From: Lunasporangiospora selenospora
Lineage: Eukaryota; Mortierellomycota; Mortierellomycetes; Mortierellales; Mortierellaceae
Length of the DNA stretch: 28,495 nucleotides
Direction of reading: 5' to 3'
Assembly (NCBI GenBank): GCA_015680635.1
Contig: JAABOA010000033.1
Span: forward strand, 1-28,495
In this document: one piece after another, positions 1 through 10,440 of the stretch
How the letters are laid out: every line of letters begins with the position of its first letter
Position numbering within the stretch: position 1 is the stretch's first letter
Position numbers and translations under genes: made by a program
Notes under the pieces: model-generated
Databases searched by the model: none
Seen by the model: only the letters and a program-made list of their open reading frames with translations
What the model was told of the DNA's origin: nothing

Positions 1-11
1 AAAAGACTTAC

Positions 12-1941
12 CCATCCATTATCAAATCCAAAATCACCCGCCTTCAATCCAACCTTGTTCTCGATCTCAGGGTTCGCACCAATATCCAACAGCATCCTGA
101 CCAAATAACGATCACCAACTCTTGCCGCAATCGTCAACGCCGTGTCACCATTCTTGTCCTGGATATCAACCATCGAAAAATCACCCCCATTCCGTGCGAT
201 CCACTCCAGTAAACACTCCATATAATACCTCGCTCCTGCCTCTCGCGTTCGGATACTGGCCGTGATCGCGATATGATGAAGTACCGTCCGGTTCTTTTTG
301 TCCACCACCGGAATCGATTCCCGAAGCACTCGTACCAAATGAGCAAAGGATTGTCGGTCGAAATTGTTGGTCACCATCACGGCTCGGATCAACGCCGTCT
401 CGCCATTGACATTGACCTGTTGTACATTGGCCCGACGCTTGGTCAAGATATCCAAGATCCGGATCCGTGCTAGGGCTGCTGCCCAATGAAGTGCCGTGTG
501 ACCCTGATCGTCGATGACAAGATCAATATCGAAATCCGATGGTGGGTTCGGGTTCAGGAGGAGGTCTGGAACTGGATCAGACTCTTCGTTTAAAAAGATG
601 CCCATTAGTGTCGCCCTATAGTACTCAATAGGTCCCTGCGAACCCCAGGATGGATATAACTGCGGCCTTGACCCTTCAGAGTCGTAAGTGCTGTGAAGGT
701 ACTGCTGTTGTGGGCGCTGCTGCGAGTATGGTGGTGGCTGTGGTTGATGTGGCTGATGGGAAGGAGGATACTGCTGTTGGTGATAATGATGGAAAGTAGG
801 AGGAGGAGGATGTTGCAGTTGCTGCTGCTGCTGCTGGGCCTTGAGAGCGTGTGGCGACTGTGAGAGTGGAGACGGCATTGGTGGTGGAGGGTATGGGCGT
901 TGAGGACTAGGATAAGGGTTGTAGACATGCGTTGGGCCACGGTCCTGGCCGTACCTGGGGTTGTGGAGGTACTGTCCTTGGTATGGGTAGCCATGACTGT
1001 TGTGGATAAAGTGCTGCCTTGGGCTAAAGTCGTCATCAAAGGAATGAAGTGGTGGAGGCGTGGTTGTGGTCTTGTGTCTCTTACGTGGCGGATGCTCCAT
1101 ATACCATTGGGGCGAAGGCGGAACAGACGGGGACGAGGCACTGAAAGACGGGTGAAGCGGCGATGGGGTCATGGAAGGTGGGGGGTAGTGGAATGGCTCC
1201 TGTCCTGGGTGCTGTAGTCCTGACATGTGAGCATGGTGCTGGTGGTGCTGCAAATGAGGCATCTGCGATCGCATTGCTGTGGGACTTGTCGTTGGTGAAG
1301 ATGAAATCGAGCTTCGCCGGATTATCCGCCGTTTGCGAATCCGTGCATGGACCATATCCTTTGTCGGCGTTTCCAGGTCCTCCCCTGGCGGAATCTCGAA
1401 CTCGAACAATAGCCGGAGCAATGGCTCGACCTTGTATTGCCTCGCAAGGTCTACTCCCCGCTGTAATGGCACCCTGATGCACATCGAGTCGACCGTTGAA
1501 CAGAGTTCCAATGCAAATGGAAATAATATTTATAAAAAAAAAAAAAAGGGCGAAGCGAAGGAATTAGCGAGCGGTCAAAAAGAATAAACCACGCTACCAC
1601 TGTCCCTTTCTCTCCTCTCTCCTCTCCTTCTCCTTGAGGAACGCACACATTCTCTCTCTCGCCGTCTCCTCAATGACCTCATGGATGACTGAATGTCGCT
1701 CTTACCATGTGCCCTGGTACTTGCCATAGCCTCCTTGCACCTTCTCATGGTCGCCTGTTAGGACCTCCCGTTCGAGGATTTTTGTGCGTTTGCCCTTCTC
1801 GATGCCAGCCACCTTGAGGATCTGTGTTGCATTCAAGCATGAATCCTCACGGCGCCGCATTACATTGATGCCACGGCACATCACCTCGTAGACAGGCACG
1901 CCTGAATAGACGGCCTGGTAGATGATGTTGCTAATGTCCAT
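12..1941 (-). CDS. mbp1: APSES/KilA-N + ankyrin transcription factor, Mbp1/Swi4-like (3' end outside window)
   Basis: Exons are 1706-1941 and 12-1473, joined through a GTAAGA donor and CAG acceptor that restore the TGG codon of the family motif GTWVP. A GTAAGT donor at position 11 shows the gene continues off the left edge; 566 residues are visible. Residues 1-100 form the KilA-N/APSES DNA-binding domain: [46 protein letters not shown]. About 250 residues rich in P, H, Q and Y follow, with a seven-Q run near 820-840. From about residue 395 come ankyrin repeats ([39 protein letters not shown]). Proteins with this order are the DNA-binding subunits of MBF/SBF, which drive G1/S genes with a Swi6 partner in the nucleus. 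Mbp1, Swi4 and Res1/Res2 cannot be told apart from this part alone. The start at 1941 gives the usual short N-terminus. Confidence 0.93.
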
Positions 1942-2675
1942 GCGGATGAGAGGAGGAGGAAGGAAGAAGGAAGGAAGGAAGGAAGCGCAGAGTTGCGCAG
2001 GGAGCGAGGCGGGGTGGAGAGAGAAGGTGAGTAGAAGAGCGAGAGAGTGAGAGAGAGGGGAAGAGGGAGAAAGAGGAAGGGAAGAGAGAAAAAGAAAAAG
2101 AGAGAGAAAAAGCGCGGCGTGGATGATTCAGACAGATGAATGTGTGCAGAGAATGGAGAATGGAGTGGTGGAAGAGAGAGAGAAAGAGAGAAGAGAGAAG
2201 AAAAGATAAGAAAGAGGCCTGTGTGTGGCCGCTGGAAGTGAGATCACAGGGCAAAGAGGACACGTGTGGAGAGAATGAACAAAAACTTTTCTCTCTCACT
2301 CTGTCTGTCTGTTCCTTCCGACCGCCTGCTCTCTTCTCTTTTTTTAATTCTTTTGCTCTTTCTTCTTTCTCTCGCTCTTTCTTCTTTCTCTCAATCCACA
2401 GGTTGCTTTGGTCGCGACTCTGGCGCGCATAGTTTTTAAAAAAAAAGATAAAAGGTGTCTCACACGCACACACTCTCTCTCTCTCTCTCTTTTTCTCGTT
2501 TTATTTGAACGACCTCATTGCGCTGCTTATAGTCTGCCCCATCCAGAAAGGGCCAAGTTACCGAGCCCATGGGGCGTATGGCACAAAAAGGGAGGGGACC
2601 TACGGACTCGCATCGCATGCACTGCCGCTATGCAGGTTGGACGGTGCAGCTCAGATCGCCTGTCACTGCGTCCAT
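1942..2675. promoter_or_regulatory. Intergenic region with long polypurine/polypyrimidine tract upstream of the APSES gene
   Basis: This gap lies between the start of the APSES gene and the stop codon of the minus-strand coiled-coil gene. Positions 1950-2215 are almost pure A/G on the plus strand, so the APSES transcript would have a CT-rich leader. Positions 2280-2400 and 2470-2500 are CT-rich in the opposite sense. It should hold the APSES promoter and 5' leader and the 3' end of the upstream gene. I see no clear TATA box, no ACGCGT (MCB) and no convincing coding frame. Confidence 0.55.
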
Positions 2676-5600
2676 TCACTTGCTCTCCGCTGTTGCGACA
2701 GCGGCCATGACTGCTTCCGTGGCTGGGGCAACGGCGGAGACCGCGCCGTCGGTCTCGGTCTCGGACTTGGCATCGGCGGAGGCAGGGGTGGCGGGGTCGG
2801 GATCTAGCACCGACTCCCCTGGGGCTGTTCCCATGGCCTCTGTTATCCCAGAATCCATCGAGGCTCTCGTCTCTCCAAGAGTCACGTCCCGTTCGATAGT
2901 TGTCACTGGATCTGGCAATGGCCCTGCGCCCGTCATAATGGCCGCCCCATCTTCTGCCAGCGACTTGATAGACTGGGTTTGAGCTGGAGATTGCTCACCC
3001 TCTGGATCCCCATGAGACGCCTGAGATGATCCTGTAATAACCTTTGGTGCTGTGCTCAGTGGCAATCGCTCGAGACATTTCCTTAGATTCACTGGTAGAG
3101 CGCTCCGTTCACTGTCCCTCAGCTCCGTCGACCACCTCAAGACTTTGGTCATCTTTTCCGCATCCCCACTCGACATGACGGCAATCGCTAGAGCAGATTC
3201 GGTTTGATGCTCGATTGTCGCTTGGGACATGAGGATCGCCTCCAGCACCTGCTGGATAGGAGTGCTATCCATTACAGAGGATGCCTCGCCTACACCAGAG
3301 CCATGACATCGTGGCTCGTGTGTCACAGCGGCGACAAGAGCCATTGCAAAGCTATATTTCTCCTTGTCGATCATCATCTTGAGCAGGTCTGACTTGATAT
3401 AATCGTTATAAACTTCAATCCATTCATATCCTTGCACAAAGAGCAGCTCAAGAGCCTTGCGGAACATGAACTCAAACCCCTCCTGCTTCTGACACTGCTC
3501 CAGAAACGTCGACTCTCGGACAACGGCCATCATCGACTCGACAAGCTCATTCGTGAAAGGAGCCATGTCCAATGTGGGCCACGAGCACTTTTTCGTAAAT
3601 GTGTCGTATCCAAACGAAATCTAACCACAAGAAGGTTCGCGTTGTTTGTGCGAGTTAGTCACTCATGGTCTCACAGTGCATCTTGTGTACTCGCTTATAC
3701 TATCGTGCCCATTCCCTCTTACCTCTCCAGCTGCCTCCTGAAAGGTGCTAAGCACAGCTTGATAGGCATTCAGGAGGTAGGTGCATGGATCTAGTATGAC
3801 ATCAAAACAAATAAAGGTGTCTGTGAATACTACGAACTGCTCGCGACAACAATGACCAACAAACGGTACAAGTTGTTTGCTTCAAATATCTCTCAATTTA
3901 CCCGTCGGGCCATGCTCGGCTTCAAGGATAAACACTTGAGGCCAGACACTGGCAATTGCCTCACACAGAACAAGAGATGCCTTGGCTTTGGATAACTCTC
4001 TCTGTAAATCATAGGCGAGGATCCTAGGTCGATCCAAATCACCTTGTGCTCTACAGACCCCTGTCACAACTCGAGTCAAGATACTAAGAAATGCAGGAGC
4101 GCGAGTGGTCAGTTTCCAAAAGCAGATTTCGTCAAAGATCTCTTGATCAGGACAATGGTTTGAGGGACAGGAAAATGAGCTCACCATAATGCAGGCAGGT
4201 TCTCTTCCACTAAGGAATCATACAAAATCGTCTCATATGCATAGGCGAACCATTTAGAGAACAAGTTTAGCTATTCAAAAGGAAGTAGGAAACGAATAAA
4301 AGGGTAAAGAGAGCAATGTTAGACATTTCCACGTTCCACTGAATAAAGTCCGCTCCTTCAAGGTTTTTCTAAAAAGTGGGGGAGGTCATACCTCAGAAAA
4401 GCGCCTGTCAAGTACCCAGAGCAACTGGACAATACAAGACTCTGCTGGGCTGAGAGAACCAGAGATCTGGACAGCATCTAAACCCGTAACAATCCATTCA
4501 TCTACATCGTCTGCAACAATATCTCGCTCCTGACGATACAGTGCCACTTTGGGTACGATATCTCTAGTCCTTGTTACTACTGCCTCGAACAAAATGGTTA
4601 TCTTCTCTGGAAATAACGGACGGAGAGCCTCAAGTTTAGATGATAGTCGGCTATCTTGGACAATGGCAGTCCCCATTAATGAATAAAACCCTAGAAAAAA
4701 AAAAGGGGGGGGGGGGTGTTTAGTCCACAGAGATACACATATGAGAGCCAGCCAGAACCAAATAATAGCAAAAAGAGAGTCATGGAGAGTCTTACGTCCA
4801 AGAGGATCCTCTGTCGACATGACAAACGGATCCAATGAGATGTTTCTAATCTCAATATTATTCAATACAGAGGCGGGGGTATTGGCTTTAGCCTTAGTGG
4901 TGGTCCTAGGCTTGCGGATCGAGAGTACTGTCCTTGGTTTACGGGCCTTTTTCGCCTTGGATTCCATCAGGGATTCTTCCTCAGGGCTCTGTGATCCAAC
5001 TGGAGAAGCTACGTGTTCATCAGCATGCACTTCTGCCTCTAGAATTTCTTCCACCATCCTCTTCCTTCCTCGTTTAACAGTAGAAGAAGCGCTCGGGATC
5101 GTATCAGAAGCAACCGGTGCTACAACAGGGACCAAGATAGGGGCTGGCTTGGGTACTGATTTAGTAATTGCCTGCAGTGTCAATTTAGGTGTTGCCTGAG
5201 GTGCCAATTTAGATGCTGCCTGCGGTGCCGATTTAGATGCTGTCTGAAGTGCCGGTTTAGGTGCTGCCTGAAATGCCAATGTAAGTGCTGGCTGAGGCGC
5301 TGGCTGAGGTGCTGGTTGAGGTGCTGGTTGAGGTGCTGGTTGAGGTGTTGATTGAAGTGTTGATTGAGGTGCTGGTTGAGGTGCTGGTTGAGGTGCTGGT
5401 AAAGAAGCCGATTTAGAAGCCGGGACAACCAATGTGCTCTGCGATGCCTTTCTCTGAGGGGTATAATTGACGTTTGATTCAGAGATGATGGGCCGCTCAA
5501 CAAGAAATCGTGTCAGCTGATCCTGAAGTACCTGCTTCTCCTTGGCCAGCGTCTTGATCTGAGATGTCAAGGTCTCGACACTGGCCTCTGTATCCTGCTT

Positions 5601-6945
5601 GTCATGGACCCAGCGCAAGACCGAAAACTGCATCTTGAGGTCCTCGATCGATTGAAGTGCCTTGTCCAGCTGATTGGCAGAAATGCTCGCAGTCTCGCTT
5701 TGCTTGCAGTCCTTTCGTGCCTCGGCTGGGTCGTGCTCCTCCAGTGTCTCATTCATTGGATCAGTCATGATGTGGTCCTCAGAAGGGTATTGTATACTGT
5801 TTTTGAGTGAAGCGTTTTCCTTGGTAAGATCGACGAGTTTACGTTGCAACGTCTCTGCTTTTTCGTTAACTCGATCCAGCCTCTCCTTGGAGAAGCTGAG
5901 CTCTTCCCGAACAAGCTCCATTTCTAACAAGTGTTCCGTTCCAACATCGTCGAGCTGATGTTCCAGTTCAGTAACTCTGGATACCAATTGTTTGCTGCGT
6001 TCTCCCTGTCGATGAGCCTCTTCTTCTTCCCAGTGCTTCTTTTGCTCCGCCAGCCATGCCTGTCTATCTCCTGTCTCGGCCTTTGCTCTCATCACCTGGA
6101 CTCGGAGATCTGCTATCTCGGACATTCTATTACAGTTGTGCGATAACATGTAAGCGTTAGTAATCCTTTCTTGAAGAACCAAGACAGCCAGAAATTTTGG
6201 CACAAAGTGAATATAAAAGAATGGAGTGAATATAAAAGAATGGCCACTCACTTGGTATTGGCTTTGGCCTGAGCTTTAGAAAGCTCCTTTTTCATCTCCT
6301 GGAGATCTGACTGTTGTGTATGTGACGCCCGTAGTTTTTCTTCAAGTTGATCTTTCAGCATTTCTGTTGCTTTGAGTTTCTGAGCCATCTGCCGTTGAGA
6401 CTTTTCTGCTTCCTCGAGCTTAAACTCGGCATCTTTTTGTTTGGCCAAGGTTGCTGCCAGCTCTGTTCTAGCCTTTTCTGCAAGGTGTGTCTTTTCCTCC
6501 ACTCTCTTTTCAAGTGCACTAATTTCCTGAGCTGAATGAGCGCTTGCTGCAGATTGGCTTTGACCTTTTTCAAGTTGTTCGCGCGCATTTTCCAGTTCCT
6601 GTCGAAGTCGTGCCAGCTCTAACAGTGTCCCGTGAAATCCAGGTATCGGCAGTAGGGAATGGACACAAGAGAAAAAAGGCGAGTCAGAAGACGAGACCCA
6701 AGATCCACAATTACGAAATGAAACTGAATGCCCTTATGGGACTCTTGTCCACGGACAAGAGAGTAAGAGGATGTTGCTGTTGGATGTTTACCAGCGTCTT
6801 TTTCCTTGAAAACCTGCTGAAGCTTGGTTACGCTGATGACGCGCCTCTTAAGTTCTTTGACATTCTTTTGTACTTCCTGTAACGCCTCTGGGGTAGCTGT
6901 GGCGGCAGCCATTTCCGTGTGTTCCACGGTCGTGGGATCCGTCAT
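2676..6945 (-). CDS. Large coiled-coil protein with QPAP-repeat linker and helical C-terminal domain (possibly ICE1-like)
   Basis: Eight exons keep phase throughout: 6792-6945, 6252-6618, 4796-6126, 4392-4690, 4185-4270, 3902-4083, 3723-3790 and 2676-3620. They give 1143 residues. The start chosen is the ATG at 6945; ATGs at 6954 and 7014 are in frame alternatives. Residues about 15-400 are charged heptad-rich coiled coil (ELARLRQELE, LEKRVEEKTHLAEKA). A Q-P-A-P repeat (5285-5400) and degenerate copies follow, then a basic patch (KRGRKRM, KKARKPR) that could be a nuclear signal. Residues about 620-930 are a compact helical, aromatic region, and an acidic, alanine-rich tail closes the protein. 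Coiled coil, disordered linker and helical C-terminal domain recall ICE1 of the little elongation complex, but I cannot confirm homology. The weakest junction is exon 5/6 (4084-4184): the nearer acceptor would create a stop. The gene reading itself is secure; the function is not. Confidence 0.75.
5160..5400 (-). repeat. Tandem 12-bp repeat encoding Q-P-A-P, with degenerate flanking copies
   Basis: On the plus strand the unit is GGTGCTGGTTGA, near-perfect from about 5285 to 5400 and interrupted by diverged units (GTTGATTGAAGT). From 5160 to 5285 related units alternate P-K/S-A/T. It lies inside exon 3 of the coiled-coil gene and encodes a flexible proline/glutamine/alanine linker. Unequal exchange should make its length variable between strains. 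Confidence 0.9.
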
Positions 6946-8046
6946 GATGGGCATGATCCTTTGTAGTCCGGATTGAAACTGCGACCAAAGGATGGACGAC
7001 GGAATGACATGCATTCATGCTTTTGGGACAAAAAAAAAAAAATTGGTGACTGCGATTTCAAGTGAACTGCAAGCACAAGGAAAGTCCTTGCAGTAAGGGA
7101 CAGGCTGTGAGTGGTAAGGTTCATCACGTACGAGATCCCCGCAGAGCGCGGGCCTATGAAGAGCGAGCGGAGAGTCCTGACAGGAAAAAAGTGGGATTGA
7201 CAGAAAAGGTGATGCTCCCGAGAGGCTCCCTTCCGCTAGGGCACTCTTATTCTCTCACATGGGCCTGCTCTCGTCCTCACTAACCTGCTCTTTGTCGAGG
7301 AAGGGAGAGAGAGAGAAAGAGAGAGAGAGAATGAGAGAAGGAAAAATATTGATTTTCCTCCTCTTCATCCTCATCTAATACTCCACCCCTGGCCCGTGTG
7401 GGCCACTCGACACCCTGTGGATAGGTTGGGTGTAGAGACAGAGAGAGGGACAGGATGTGTTGATGTAACGCACAACGGACACGAGATAGAAAACGTGGTC
7501 TCAGCCGCATTCCCTCTCTCTCTCCTTCTTTCTCCCCACCCCGTTCACCTGGTAGACTGTCATTGTATCAGACTTTTTTCTGTTCCTGAATCGGCCAAAA
7601 GGGCGCAAAATCTTTCAGTGGCTACCCCACTGGAGACTAGCTGGGTGGCTGCTGATGATTAACAAGAGTAAATAAAGCGAAAGAGAGGAAGAACAATCGT
7701 CATCCTCCGAGGGCCTTGAGAGATCGTGTGTGAGAGAGAGAAGGGTGTGTGTGTGTGCGGGTTTGTGATGAGAGGAGGGGAACGGGTGCAATGGCGACAG
7801 AGGCGGGAGCAGTGTCGATTGAGCGGCATCTGTTGGCACTCCGGGCCCACTCTATTGTTGGCTTTGTTTTGATTCGGGGATCAAAAAAATTTTCTCGACC
7901 AGCGTACATGGCAATAAGAGAGAGAGAATTGGCCGTCAGGCCCACAAGCGTTAAACCAGACAGACGAACAGGCAGGGACAGGGAGGAGTATGTGTGCGTT
8001 GTGTGTTAGATGAGGAGGGGGCCACAGGCCAAACTAGCTGAGCGTT

Positions 8047-8095
8047 GACTGGCCGAACTGGCTGGACTGGCTGGACTGGCTGGACTGGCTTAGAC
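8047..8095. repeat. Tandem 9-bp repeat (GGACTGGCT), about four copies
   Basis: Perfect copies of GGACTGGCT run from about 8062 to 8091, with imperfect copies before them (GAACTGGCT). They lie about 180 bp upstream of the ADP/ATP carrier start codon and just upstream of the putative TATA-like element, so within its promoter. They may be a variable-number repeat or reiterated regulatory sites; the sequence does not decide. Confidence 0.85.
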
Positions 8096-8193
8096 TGACA
8101 GGATTGAACAACAAGAAGAGGACTGGGACTGGCACTGGCCCATTGCTCGCCAGGCCTGGCACACAGTGCGGCATCGTGGGCCAGTCCCGACAG

Positions 8194-8201
8194 AATAAAT
8201 A
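8194..8201 (+). promoter_or_regulatory. Putative TATA-like element of the ADP/ATP carrier gene
   Basis: AATAAATA lies 66 bp upstream of the carrier ATG and is followed by a pyrimidine-rich leader. Position and composition fit a core promoter, but this is based on motif and spacing only. Confidence 0.35.
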
Positions 8202-8266
8202 GCCACTGGGTCCGCATCCTTTGTTCGTTCCTTCTCTCCCCCTTCCTCCCCACTCTTCATACCAAG

Positions 8267-9745
8267 ATGTCTGCTCCCGTCAAGAAGCAAAAGGACGCCA
8301 AGGCCTTCGCTGCCGATTTCCTCATGGTGAGTGGCTATCTCTCTCTCTCTTGTTGCTACCTATGCCCTGTAACATACTCGGTCAAGCAACCCGACTATTC
8401 CGATGCAGAATGACCTGCACATCATCGGGTCACAATCTGCATCATTACCATTGCACCCTTTTCCGAATTCACCCCGAGATCGAAATCTCTTTCCGACAGG
8501 AACGGCACAGCCTTCACTTCTCTCTTACCCCCTCGACTCTTTCCCCCTTTTATTTGCAGTTGACTTCTCCTTCCCATCTCGCCCTGCGCTGTCTCGCATC
8601 TCAATGAATCAGCAAACGCACTCGCCACACACTCCCTTTCATCTGATCTCAACCACAACCACTTGGCATACGCACAGCTGTGTGACCTTGCATAACGCAA
8701 CACTTGTTTGACGCACAGACTAACGGCCACAATGCATTCTCTTTTCTATTGTCTTTCTCAAATCTAGGGTGGTGTTTCCGCTGCCGTCTCCAAGACCGCT
8801 GCTGTAAGTTCCAGGGATCCTGCTAGTCTCTTTAGAATGTCTATTAGCACTATCGTTCATTGTTCCTGACCTGTTATTTCCTTTTCTTTTCTTTCGTACC
8901 TGTAGGCCCCCATTGAGCGTATCAAGCTTCTCCTCCAGAACCAGGATGAGATGATCAAGCAGGGCCGTCTCTCGCACCCCTACAAGGGTATTGGCGACTG
9001 CTTCCGTCGCGTCATCGCCGATGAGGGTGTCAAGCCCCTCTGGAGAGGAAACACTGCCAACGTCATCCGTTACTTCCCCACCCAGGCTTTGAACTTCGCC
9101 TTCAAGGATTACTTCAAGGCCATGTTCAACTTCAAGAAGGATGACGGTTACGCCAAGTGGTTCGCTGGTAACATCGCCTCCGGTGGTGCTGCTGGTGCCT
9201 GCTCGCTCCTTTTCGTCTACTCTTTGGACTATGCCCGTACCCGTTTGGCTAACGATGCCAAGGGCAAGAACGGCGGTACCCGTCAGTTCAACGGTCTCAT
9301 TGATGTCTACAAGAAGACCATCGCCACCGACGGTGTTGCTGGTCTTTACCGCGGTTTCCCTCTCTCTGCTTTCGGTATTATCATTTACCGTGGTTTGTAC
9401 TTCGGTCTCTACGATTCCATCAAGCCCATGATGCCCAGCGCCCTCCAGGGTTCGTTCCTTGCCTCTTTCGTTCTCGGATTCGGTGTCACCAACTTGGCTG
9501 GTCTCGCTTCTTACCCCGTTGATACCGTCCGCCGTCGCATGATGATGACCTCCGGTGAGGCCGTCAAGTACAGCTCCTCGTTCGATGCCTTCAAGCAGAT
9601 CGTCCAGAAGGAGGGCTACAAGTCCCTCTTCAAGGGTGCTGGTGCCAACATCCTCCGCGCCATCGCTGGTGCCGGTGTCTTGTCTGGATACGATCAGCTC
9701 CAGGTCATCTTCTTCGGAAAGGCCTACTCTGGCGGCTCCGGATAA
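8267..9745 (+). CDS. AAC: Mitochondrial ADP/ATP carrier (adenine nucleotide translocase)
   Basis: Exons are 8267-8326, 8768-8803 and 8906-9745, all with phase-0 junctions, giving 311 residues, the normal length for the family. The protein exchanges cytosolic ADP for matrix ATP across the inner mitochondrial membrane. The diagnostic RRRMMM signature is at residues 241-246. The three mitochondrial-carrier repeats carry PIERIK (34-39), the fungal variant YSLDYARTR (about 137-145) and [21 protein letters not shown] after the first repeat is typical of this family. The second exon is only 36 bp. Codon use is strongly biased to C-ending and G-ending codons (GCC, CTC, AAG, ATC), unlike neighbouring genes, as expected for an abundant protein. 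The start is fixed by a good context (ACCAAGATGTC) and a short N-terminus without presequence. The first intron (441 bp) is the longest in the window and may hold regulatory sequence. Confidence 0.98.
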
Positions 9746-9769
9746 GCGTATTGTCCCAATTCCACTCAT

Positions 9770-9830
9770 AATAAACAACATTAGACTCATTCGCTTATCA
9801 CTGATGCCCCCATCCGGTATGAAGAATAAA
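9770..9830 (+). terminator. Candidate polyadenylation signals of the ADP/ATP carrier
   Basis: Two AATAAA motifs, at 9770-9775 and 9825-9830, follow the stop codon by 25 and 80 bp; the second is followed by a T-rich stretch. Either could direct 3' end formation. The call is motif-based only. Confidence 0.5.
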
Positions 9831-10440
9831 CGGCTTTTTTTTAAAGAAAAAAAGTAACGTCAATACATGTGTATGGACAGCCTATAGGTTGTCATCAAAG
9901 AAGAAAAGTACATGGCCCTTCATCTCTTGAAAGGAGCTAGTCGACTTCTTTCTAAGGTTTGATGAGCTGGAGGAGTTATTTTCTTGAGCAAAGGCGTCTT
10001 CCGTATCTTTGGTCGATCCGGGGTTGGCCGAGAGCTATTCAAACACCGACGATAAACATGTCACCGGCGAAGGAGGGTCTCTCTTGCAGCTTGGGAAAGG
10101 AAAGACGCTCTCTGGAAATGAAATGTATTTGTCCTTGAACGCTACGACTGAACAGCATTTCTTATAGTTGATGGTTCCACTTTTGGGTTCCACTCTGTCG
10201 GTACACTGCGCAGAACCTCTCATCCTCCTCTCCTTGCATTAGGGTCGTCTGACTTGGATTCCCTTTTCAAGCTTTTTTTTTATTGCTATCATAATTGCGG
10301 TCAATCGAGATTTGCATTATCATGTCACGCTGTATGTCCCATCTCACTGACAAGTTGACTATGGCAAGATAATATATAAGAAATGCTCTCCCCCTCCCCC
10401 CAAGCAAATGTCTTCTCCAGTAATTGACACGCTTGGCTCA
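9831..10440. other. Convergent intergenic region with an uncertain small minus-strand reading frame
   Basis: This 610-bp stretch lies between the 3' ends of the carrier and the Tls1-like gene. A minus-strand frame at 10035-10223 starts with ATG and has 62 codons. The next minus-strand frame (about 9886-10035) reads as a low-complexity peptide, rich in serine and lysine. A TATATA stretch lies upstream at about 10370-10380. I could not find introns that join these pieces consistently, so the stretch may equally be two overlapping 3' untranslated regions. Confidence 0.3.

Larger units (their letters stand above)
6946..8266. promoter_or_regulatory. Divergent intergenic region between coiled-coil gene (-) and ADP/ATP carrier (+)
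   Basis: About 1.3 kb separates two divergent start codons. It contains a run of 13 As at about 7030, a GA microsatellite at about 7300-7335, a GT run at 7746-7759 and a 9-bp tandem repeat at 8050-8092. An AATAAATA element at 8194-8201 lies about 70 bp before the carrier ATG and could be its TATA-like box. The 40 bases before that ATG are CT-rich (8221-8260), typical of strongly expressed fungal genes. No open frame here looks coding; those present follow the simple repeats. Confidence 0.6.

Noticed and set aside
605-1141. 178-codon minus frame rich in S, T, H and N
   Set aside because: It overlaps the APSES exon in another frame, over its P/H/Q-rich low-complexity part; the APSES frame is supported by domains on both sides.
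1931-2473. 180-codon minus frame, mostly S, F, L and K
   Set aside because: Its composition just translates the CT-rich tract upstream of the APSES gene. It has no motifs and overlaps the APSES start.
2676-3572. Independent 298-codon gene
   Set aside because: The frame stays open upstream to a TTAG acceptor at 3621 and joins in phase to the exon at 3723-3790, so it is the last exon of the coiled-coil gene.
5180-5503. 107-codon frame with QHLN repeats
   Set aside because: It is an alternate-frame reading of the QPAP repeat in exon 3 of the coiled-coil gene.
7301-7335. GA microsatellite as a coding region (short frames with runs of R/E or L/S)
   Set aside because: The frames follow the dinucleotide repeat only; there are no domains or splice links.
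8720-9790. 356-codon open frame antisense to the ADP/ATP carrier
   Set aside because: It lies exactly opposite the strongly codon-biased carrier exon; C-ending and G-ending codon bias leaves antisense frames open. The repetitive G/E/T/V composition has no motifs.
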